Shown here: positions 20,378 through 25,733 of the stretch, piece after piece
Numbering within the stretch: the first letter of the stretch is position 1
Layout of the letters: every line of letters begins with the position of its first letter
IMG/VR virus record: IMGVR_UViG_3300025319_000095
Span: 1-25,733 of that record
Length of the DNA stretch: 25,733 nt
Reading direction: 5' to 3' (one strand)
Source: a virus
Position numbers and translations under genes: made by a program
The notes under the pieces: generated by a model
The model's database searches: none
What the model saw: only the letters and a program-made list of their open reading frames with translations
Told to the model about the DNA's origin: nothing

Positions 20378-21085
20378 TTAGAAAGATTTTAATTTATAAA
20401 GTTCTGCAATGCCGAAAAACGGCTCTACTGTTTCTGGTGGATCCTGCCGGCCAGACTTTTCAAGTGTCTCGATAATGTCAGCGGTTTTCAATATTTCGTA
20501 CTCTATTTCCTTCATGAACTCGTCACTGGCTTTCCCCTTTCTAATGTAATCAGTCAGGGCATTTAAATGCTCTCGGATCTTTCCCAGATCAGTGAAAGAT
20601 TCCATTTCAACGGCTCCGCTTTTCTTAATCTCTACGAGCTTTGCCATTTCTTGCGCTCCCCAAATTACCGTGGAAACTTCCATAAGCTTGACCTCTTTTA
20701 TGAGCTTTCCGCCTCTCTCATTCAGTCCAGTGTTGTAGGATTTCCCCCAATACGAATGCTCTTTTATAGCTCCCTCTTGGTAGGCGTCCAGAACGTCAGT
20801 CGCTAATTGAGATCCCAGCATTTTTGACCTGGCATACGGTGCATCGTCCTGCTCAAACATTTCAACGACTTTCCCGATAGGTGGCAAAAGTTTCTTTTCA
20901 TGATTCCAGAGATGAACAATCCGGTCAGCTCCAGAAGGCCCCTGCTCAGCCATGGTTTTTTTAAAAGTCCCTTTCTGAGTATAATCATCGTCAGAATCGT
21001 AGGCCTCAAATTTAGCGAAAGCAAAAGTCACCATCCGCTTTGAAGTGTCCAAATCTTTGATTATGTATTGGCCGTGTTTTAACAT
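20378..21085 (-). CDS. Prohead maturation protease, HK97 (S78) type
   Basis: 235 residues. The core (10-150) shows the S78 pattern: an FAFAKFEAYDSDDDYTQKGTF opening, RIVHLWNHE with His62 as candidate catalytic residue, LPPIGKVVEMFEQDD, ATDVLDAYQEGAIKEHSYW with Ser111 as candidate nucleophile, and VKLMEVSTVIWGAQ with Glu136. The last 80 residues are a charged helical tail probably used to enter the prohead. It cuts the capsid protein's N-terminal part during maturation. Encoded between the MuF-like and capsid genes. The family call is firm; catalytic residues are assigned by position in the pattern. Confidence 0.8.
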   Translation of the reverse strand: MLKHGQYIIKDLDTSKRMVTFAFAKFEAYDSDDDYTQKGTFKKTMAEQGPSGADRIVHLWNHEKKLLPPIGKVVEMFEQDDAPYARSKMLGSQLATDVLDAYQEGAIKEHSYWGKSYNTGLNERGGKLIKEVKLMEVSTVIWGAQEMAKLVEIKKSGAVEMESFTDLGKIREHLNALTDYIRKGKASDEFMKEIEYEILKTADIIETLEKSGRQDPPETVEPFFGIAELYKLKSF

Positions 21086-21114
21086 GATTCAATGATAATA
21101 TTTTTTTTTGAAAA

Positions 21115-21861
21115 TTAAGCTCTCTCGTAAATAATTGCGCATCGACAGTTAATAACATTTCCAGCACTCCCCCGAGGATCTCCCGGATACTGCATCTTGT
21201 CAAAGCCTCCGTCCACTCTCCGAACCTCGAAAAACTCATCCATTTCAATCGCCCGTTTTGAATTCATTTCCCTGTGGGTGTCTCTCTCTCTCCCGTCTAC
21301 TGAAGCAAGCCATTTCTTTTTCAGCTTTTTTCCAAGTCCTGTGGCCTTCGCACTATTTATCGAGGCCCAATTACTGGTTCCGACTATCTCAGTTCTCGCA
21401 ATCCTTTCAGCTCTGTAAGTAGCGAATCGACCTTTATACTCTCCGATGTCTTTTATTATTTTCCTCGAAATTACCGAAATTCCTTCGCCATTACTGATAC
21501 CCTCTGTAAGTATAGGTCGGAGCCTTTGAATGACGTAGCGCCTACTAAAATCAATTATTTCCGTAATCCGATCGCCTCCGTTCTTTTCTAAAAAGTCATT
21601 TATTAAGTTTTCCCAGAACCCAGCCTTTAAAAGCTCTTTTTCATTTATCTGAAAAGCTCTAGCGGTCTTAATTATCATTTGCCTATAAACCGGCTCTATT
21701 CCCTTCTCGAAATATTTGTCAATATTCTTAACAGCTCCTTTTGGATTTCTGTCTACGGCTCTCTCGAATTCAGCAAACTGCTTTCTGAAAACCAGATCCA
21801 ATTTTAATTTGAATTCCAGCTCCAGGCGTTCACGTTTGCGGTTGATTTTCTCAATATTCAT
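21115..21861 (-). CDS. Phage head morphogenesis protein (SPP1 gp7 / Mu F-like)
   Basis: 248 residues. The C-terminal part has the full MuF-type signature: RAERIARTE (150-158) with NWAS, KWLASVDGRERDTHREM (183-199), and PGDPRGSAGNVINCRC (226-241). The N-terminal 145 residues are charged helices. These proteins are minor head components bound near the portal and thought to help DNA delivery. Length is normal for a form without a fused C-terminal toxin domain. Start ATG 21861 overlaps the portal gene's end by 11 bases. Confidence 0.85.
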   Translation of the reverse strand: MNIEKINRKRERLELEFKLKLDLVFRKQFAEFERAVDRNPKGAVKNIDKYFEKGIEPVYRQMIIKTARAFQINEKELLKAGFWENLINDFLEKNGGDRITEIIDFSRRYVIQRLRPILTEGISNGEGISVISRKIIKDIGEYKGRFATYRAERIARTEIVGTSNWASINSAKATGLGKKLKKKWLASVDGRERDTHREMNSKRAIEMDEFFEVRRVDGGFDKMQYPGDPRGSAGNVINCRCAIIYERA

Positions 21862-23140
21862 CGAACAATTTTCCTATTTCGCTGGATCCAAATTTAGCCT
21901 TTGACATGATCGCTTCAATATCGTATTCTTCCAGCCTTACCAGACCACTCGGAATGAGGTAAACATTTTCGTATTTGGGATCCACTTCTACGCCCGATTC
22001 CTTTTGCTTCTGGCCGATAGTTTTCCAGTACTGAATATTCAGAGTTTCCGCCAGCAACTTAGCATCTGTCTGAAGTTCCTCAATAGAATTGGTATCGTAA
22101 TCCAATCCCAGACCAACACCGAAACCATCAAAGCCGAAATGATTCATTCCATCACAGAACATTTCGACAATAGGTAAAATCGCATCTGTATAAGCTTGTT
22201 TTTTAGCCTCTCTCATTGAGGTTCCAAAGCTTGCGCTCGCATCCGTCTGGTCAAAGATCAAATACGGGATATGGTAGACTATGCAAATATCCCTGAGGAC
22301 TTGCTTATTCGCTTCGTACAGGTTCAAATCTACTGGACTCAATCCAATCGGAATGAATGAAATATCTCCAGAAGTCATCAACCATTTACCCTTGTTACCT
22401 GGGCCGTATGCCTTTTCGCTCAGAAGCTTTTCGGCTCTGGCTCTCTGGGTATCGTCCATAGGATCTGCCAGCCTATCCGTGATAATTCCAGCAACTCCAC
22501 CGTTTTGAATAGCTGCCAGGTCGGCTGTGTCGATATCCTTGGTCTTCTGAGTAACCGTCCTCAGGGAATTCATTGGGCTGTTCCCGTCTTCGCCAACTCC
22601 AACCTGATCGAACTTTAAAGACTCATTAAAGATGAAAATCATTTCCTCTCTGGGAATTACACGGCCGGTATCAGTAATCAAAAAGCCTGACGGCCCTTTA
22701 AAAGCTTGCTCATAAATAGGCTGAACAAAGTTACTTGGAATGACATGTACTTCAGTCCAACGGCCAGAGCTTAACTTCGGAACGTAGATGTATAAAGATC
22801 CTGTCGAAAGTAAGAAACCATAAGCCTGATAAAGGAACTGAAATCGGCTCTGGTAACTATTAGGCCGCTCCAGAATCTCCAGAATTCTATGAATTTTCAA
22901 CAGGGTTTTGTTCCCTTGCTTATCAGACTGGAAGACTGTAAAAGGAACTTTTGCGCTCTTTTTAGCAATCCAGCTAATAACAGCATAAACGTATTTTACC
23001 CTCTCAAAATCCTCGACATATTTCGTCTTGTCATCACTTCCAATAAAAGGGGCGTAGCTCCCAACGAATGAACTGGATCTTTTAACCTCCCGACCTCGAA
23101 AGGTGAAAAACTTTATCACGTCCTGAATCTGTTTGATCAT
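21851..23140 (-). CDS. Portal protein, HK97 family
   Basis: 429 residues. Motifs of HK97-type portals include VYAVISWIAKKSAKVPFTVFQ near residue 50, a helix with ILEILERPNSYQSRFQFLYQ (about 86-105), LLSTGSLYIYVPKL, and VGVGEDGNSPMNSLRTVTQ (P-x-x-S-L wing motif). A stem part SASFGTSMREAKKQAYTDAILPI precedes the C-terminal helices. It forms the dodecameric vertex ring through which DNA is packed. It follows the large terminase by 29 bases; its ATG at 23140 is the first in the frame after the MIKQ start. Confidence 0.9.
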   Translation of the reverse strand: MIKQIQDVIKFFTFRGREVKRSSSFVGSYAPFIGSDDKTKYVEDFERVKYVYAVISWIAKKSAKVPFTVFQSDKQGNKTLLKIHRILEILERPNSYQSRFQFLYQAYGFLLSTGSLYIYVPKLSSGRWTEVHVIPSNFVQPIYEQAFKGPSGFLITDTGRVIPREEMIFIFNESLKFDQVGVGEDGNSPMNSLRTVTQKTKDIDTADLAAIQNGGVAGIITDRLADPMDDTQRARAEKLLSEKAYGPGNKGKWLMTSGDISFIPIGLSPVDLNLYEANKQVLRDICIVYHIPYLIFDQTDASASFGTSMREAKKQAYTDAILPIVEMFCDGMNHFGFDGFGVGLGLDYDTNSIEELQTDAKLLAETLNIQYWKTIGQKQKESGVEVDPKYENVYLIPSGLVRLEEYDIEAIMSKAKFGSSEIGKLFDEY

Positions 23141-23169
23141 CGCTTTTTTTCTTGAAATATAATGATTTA

Positions 23170-24414
23170 CTATAAACCAAACGCTGGTTTCCGTCCGAGT
23201 AGCAAATCAGTAGCACCCCAAACCAAAGCGTCAACCCTGTCCGGGGACTTATCACTAGAGCCTGAAAAATTAATCATCTGCTTTTCAAGCTCAGGATGAA
23301 AGCCGACATGAAATACTTTTCCTTGCTCATAAAGAGCGAAAATCGGTTCAGCTCTCACATATTTTCCCTTGGTAGCTGTTACCAACTTTATCCTAACAGC
23401 GATCCCAGATCCTAAAAGCTTATGTTTTATAATCGTTTCGACCATGTCACCTCCTTGGTTCTTTTCAGCAACTATTGCCTCTGCATTCCATTTCTTAACC
23501 TGATTTAATGCGACAGTTGACCACTCGTCAGGGCTGTATCTACCTGAATTATCCTCCAGTACATAGCCATGATTCAAAGAGTCCAAACCCATAGTGATAA
23601 TGCCAGTTTCATCGCTATGCTCATTTTTAGAAACGGCAGGATCTATGGCCACCACGATTCGCTTTAAATCAGGTTTTACATTTACCCGAGCCCTTTCAAT
23701 ATCGACTTGGCTCCAAAGCTGACCTGCTGCACCTTCAATAAACTTTCCGTAGATCTCTTGCTGAATCATCTGCTCATTCATTCTACCTATTTCAAGTGAC
23801 AGATCGTCAATATCGGTCTTTGAAAGTAACGGATTATCGTAGCTCGAGAACTCCAGGCAACGATAACCCTTAACCCCTGCCATTGCGTTTTTATACAAAC
23901 TGTAAAACCTATGCTCTCGCTCCTTCACGAACTTACCTTTAGGAACTCCGGCAGCAATTAACATCGAACCATCGTAATCCATTAACATCGGTAAAACGGC
24001 ATTGGTAAATAGGTAATCATTTTTTAAGATGATCCCAGCCTCATTGAGGAAAATTATATTGTACCCGAAACCTTCCCAGTTTTCAGGCCTGTCAGCGCTC
24101 CGAAAATCGCAATACCCTCCACCGACAGTGAGTAACTGCATGACCTTTTTCTGGGCTGAATAACTATACGGGATCTTTGATTTTTTCAGCTCAGGCAAAA
24201 AATATCGTTCGATATACCTGTCAATATTAGCTGAGATTGTGTCACCCCAAAGTAACTTTTTTCCCTCCAGCATCCATTCGATAAAAGCATTTGCAGCCCC
24301 TTTAGTGGCTCCAAATCTTCGACCCTTGGTTACTATCAAATAACGGACTTCAGGGCTATTATTAAAAAAGATCTCTAATTGGGCCTGAGTGTAGCTCAAA
24401 TTTAGATTGATCAT
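23170..24414 (-). CDS. Terminase large subunit (ATPase and nuclease)
   Basis: 414 residues. The ATPase part has the Walker A-like TKGRRFGATKG (29-39) and a Walker B strand NIIFLNEAG (119-127) with catalytic Glu125; the usual Asp of 'DE' is Asn here, as in several phage terminase groups. The RNase H-like nuclease part has VVAIDPA with Asp258, SDETGI, VAEKNQGGDMV with Glu317 and DRVDALVW with Asp395. It pumps DNA into the head and cuts the concatemer. ATGA overlap with the small 86-residue gene upstream, and the portal gene follows. Confidence 0.9.
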   Translation of the reverse strand: MINLNLSYTQAQLEIFFNNSPEVRYLIVTKGRRFGATKGAANAFIEWMLEGKKLLWGDTISANIDRYIERYFLPELKKSKIPYSYSAQKKVMQLLTVGGGYCDFRSADRPENWEGFGYNIIFLNEAGIILKNDYLFTNAVLPMLMDYDGSMLIAAGVPKGKFVKEREHRFYSLYKNAMAGVKGYRCLEFSSYDNPLLSKTDIDDLSLEIGRMNEQMIQQEIYGKFIEGAAGQLWSQVDIERARVNVKPDLKRIVVAIDPAVSKNEHSDETGIITMGLDSLNHGYVLEDNSGRYSPDEWSTVALNQVKKWNAEAIVAEKNQGGDMVETIIKHKLLGSGIAVRIKLVTATKGKYVRAEPIFALYEQGKVFHVGFHPELEKQMINFSGSSDKSPDRVDALVWGATDLLLGRKPAFGL

Positions 24415-24671
24415 TTTTTACTCAAATCGAGTTTAAATTTCTTGCGAAGATTATCCCAAAGAGCCTCGAATAAAACTTCCTCTTTTTCAGGGGTCACGCC
24501 TTCGCAGTCCATTCTCATTGAGTTCGTGTACAGGGTTTTTCCTACTTTGAATTTTACAATATACCAGACCTTGCCAACCGGGGCGTAATTCCCTTTCCAG
24601 ACTTTAGATTTGACTTTCTCGTAAATGAATTCTGGCTTATCCGAGCCGTCTTTTCCTTTCTCACTTTCCAT
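24411..24671 (-). CDS. Small basic protein between terminase genes, unknown function
   Basis: 86 residues, Lys-rich, with a beta-type middle (VKSKVWKGNYAPVGKVWYIVKFKVGKTLYTNSM) and an end helix (EEVLFEALWDNLRKKFKLDLSKK). No known motif. It is translationally coupled to the large terminase (ATGA), so a packaging role is likely from context, perhaps a DNA- or terminase-binding accessory. The first 100 bases upstream (24672-24781) hold no called gene; see the micro-ORF remark in the findings. Confidence 0.55.
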   Translation of the reverse strand: MESEKGKDGSDKPEFIYEKVKSKVWKGNYAPVGKVWYIVKFKVGKTLYTNSMRMDCEGVTPEKEEVLFEALWDNLRKKFKLDLSKK

Positions 24672-24781
24672 AAATCAATGATTTTAAAATTAAATTCTGT
24701 TTTTCTTACTTTTCGCCAAATACTTTTCGATACTCTCTCGGGGTTTTACCAAACCAAACCAAATAAAATGAATGCTTTCCT

Positions 24782-25153
24782 TTAATTCTCAGAATCGCCC
24801 TTTATCACTCTACGGGTAATTACTAGCTGTCCGTCAATCTTTCCCTCGATATCATGGACATTCATGCTCAAGGCTCTCTGTTCCTCTTTAGTAGCAATCA
24901 ATTTATACAGGGCTAATTGAGTGGTTGCGTTCTTCGACTGATACCATTTCCCCCTCAGGGTCGCTTTAGTCAGGACTCGAACTTTTTCGATTTCTTCAAA
25001 AATCCTTTTATATCCGTCCGATTCAGCCGGAAAATGCTCATAAAAGGTACTCTTCGCACAGGGTAAAAAAGCAACGCATTCTTCAATAAACATGAGTTTG
25101 TTCTTCTCAATAGCTTCAATCGCTTTCTTTTCCAGATCTTCTGTATTGTACAT
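24782..25153 (-). CDS. terS: Terminase small subunit
   Basis: 123 residues. An N-terminal helix (LEKKAIEAIEKNKLMFIEECVAFL) leads into CAKSTFYEHFP, the recognition helix of a helix-turn-helix typical of small terminases and TetR-like proteins. A central helix set follows (IFEEIEKVRVLTKATLRGKWYQ, TTQLALYKLIATKEEQRAL), and a C-terminal strand. The pattern 'NATTQLALYKLIATKEE' with the Trp/Lys-rich start is common in Bacteroidota phage small terminases. It recognises the packaging site and loads DNA on the large subunit. Starts at ATG 25153, 2 bases after the upstream gene. Confidence 0.75.
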   Translation of the reverse strand: MYNTEDLEKKAIEAIEKNKLMFIEECVAFLPCAKSTFYEHFPAESDGYKRIFEEIEKVRVLTKATLRGKWYQSKNATTQLALYKLIATKEEQRALSMNVHDIEGKIDGQLVITRRVIKGDSEN

Positions 25154-25155
25154 GG

Positions 25156-25733
25156 CTATTTTTTGTGTTTAGGATCCAATATCAAAGGAACCGCGGTTTT
25201 CCAATTTATTTTGTGATGCAACCTTCTGTGTGTTTCTCCCATCATTGCGATCTTAACACAGCTCGGGGCGGTCATTACCGTGTAAAAGGATTTGACATAA
25301 GTTCCCTGGGCTCGGTACATTTCCGACATACCTCCTTTTACCGACTGAGTGGCCTTGTGATTCAGGGACACCGAATGAATGGTAAAAAAGAGCGATCCTC
25401 GGTTCCCTTTACCGACATAGGTATTTACGTCCTCGTTCTGTCTACCGACCCACCAGAGCCGTTTTTTAGTGTCACAAAGAAAAGAATTCATAGCTTTTCT
25501 TCTAAGCTTGATTTTATTCCCGAAAGATCCATTTCCACCTCCGAGATAATCTCCGTTCTGGGCCATACATAAAACGACAGCTCCAGAGCTATTCAGAAAA
25601 TCAATCATGATCTGGAAGGTCTTATTTATGTTCTTTATCGACCTATCCTTATACTCATACAAATGATTGAATTTAAAGCTGAACCCTGTGTAATCATCGT
25701 CAAGCTGGATGAAGTATCTGTAACCTCTCTTTT
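25156..25733 (-). CDS. Putative GT-A glycosyltransferase, TET-associated (TAGT)-like, partial
   Basis: The frame is open through the right window edge; 191 residues are visible and the N-terminus is missing. A TTG at 25662 is not needed as a start because coding signal continues upstream. The visible start reads RGYRYFIQLDDDYTGFSFKF: a hydrophobic strand followed by D-D-D, the metal- and nucleotide-sugar-binding DxD of GT-A glycosyltransferases. A helical stretch follows, then LCMAQNGDYLGGGNG, and a C-terminal HRRLHHKINW with a His/Arg cluster. This layout reminds me of phage TET-associated glycosyltransferases that add sugars to hydroxymethylated bases. That family link is from memory and needs checking. 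It is encoded directly before the small terminase. If right, the phage may carry glycosylated DNA as protection against host nucleases. Confidence 0.5.
   Translation of the reverse strand, partial: KRGYRYFIQLDDDYTGFSFKFNHLYEYKDRSIKNINKTFQIMIDFLNSSGAVVLCMAQNGDYLGGGNGSFGNKIKLRRKAMNSFLCDTKKRLWWVGRQNEDVNTYVGKGNRGSLFFTIHSVSLNHKATQSVKGGMSEMYRAQGTYVKSFYTVMTAPSCVKIAMMGETHRRLHHKINWKTAVPLILDPKHKK

Noticed and set aside
19972-20475. Plus-strand open frame of 167 codons
   Set aside because: It is antisense to the capsid and protease genes, whose proteins are clear family members. Its translation has no recognisable domain, leader or neighbour on that strand.
25165-25572. Plus-strand open frame of 135 codons
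   Set aside because: Antisense to the glycosyltransferase-like gene, which continues through the window edge and has coherent motifs; the plus frame shows none.
1-25733. tRNA genes, CRISPR arrays, insertion sequences, integrase and attachment sites
   Set aside because: No cloverleaf-like stretch, no spaced direct repeats, no transposase or integrase motif and no terminal direct repeat was seen by eye; short or diverged att sites could still be missed.

Overview
This window is one arm of a tailed (siphovirus-type) bacteriophage or prophage genome. Every credible gene lies on the minus strand, so transcription runs from the right edge to the left edge. The host is most likely a member of the Bacteroidota. 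Three intergenic promoters carry the -7 box TATATTTG (consensus TAnnTTTG), two of them with a well-placed TTTG/CTTG element 19 bases upstream, and classical Shine-Dalgarno sequences are largely absent. The base composition is moderately AT-rich.

Right part (25.7 to 19.1 kb), packaging and head. In transcription order: the end of a putative GT-A glycosyltransferase (cut by the window edge), a small terminase with a helix-turn-helix, a short unknown protein, the large terminase, an HK97-type portal, an SPP1 gp7/Mu F-type head protein, an S78-type prohead protease and an HK97-fold major capsid protein followed by a clear intrinsic terminator.

Middle part (19.0 to 9.7 kb), connector, tail and fibres. 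Four small head-tail joining and tail completion proteins lead to the major tail protein. Next are two tail assembly chaperone frames joined across a run of nine A residues (a programmed -1 frameshift), the tape measure protein, a large tail-tip protein, and a fibre block with an Mtd-like N-terminus, a LamG-like jellyroll, a tail-fibre assembly chaperone-like protein and an unknown beta-rich protein.

Lysis part (9.7 to 7.5 kb): a multi-span holin, a GH19-type endolysin, an unknown protein, and a lipoprotein with a C-terminal membrane anchor whose layout matches a one-protein (u-) spanin.

Left part (7.3 kb to 1), early or accessory genes. Three compact transcription units, each with its own promoter and terminator, follow one another: 7.33-6.36 kb (two unknown genes), 6.34-4.04 kb (four small unknown genes and a DUF932 protein) and 3.88-0.67 kb (small proteins, a zinc-finger/coiled-coil protein, an XRE-like regulator, a RecB-like nuclease and a gp3/RDF-like protein). 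Beyond the last terminator are a DUF3850 protein and the start of a winged-helix protein that may initiate replication, with a perfect palindrome inside its gene. No tRNA, CRISPR array, insertion sequence or integrase was seen. No gene-free stretch exceeds 300 bases; the two longest (3820-4089 and 7277-7524) hold promoters, terminators and hairpins.
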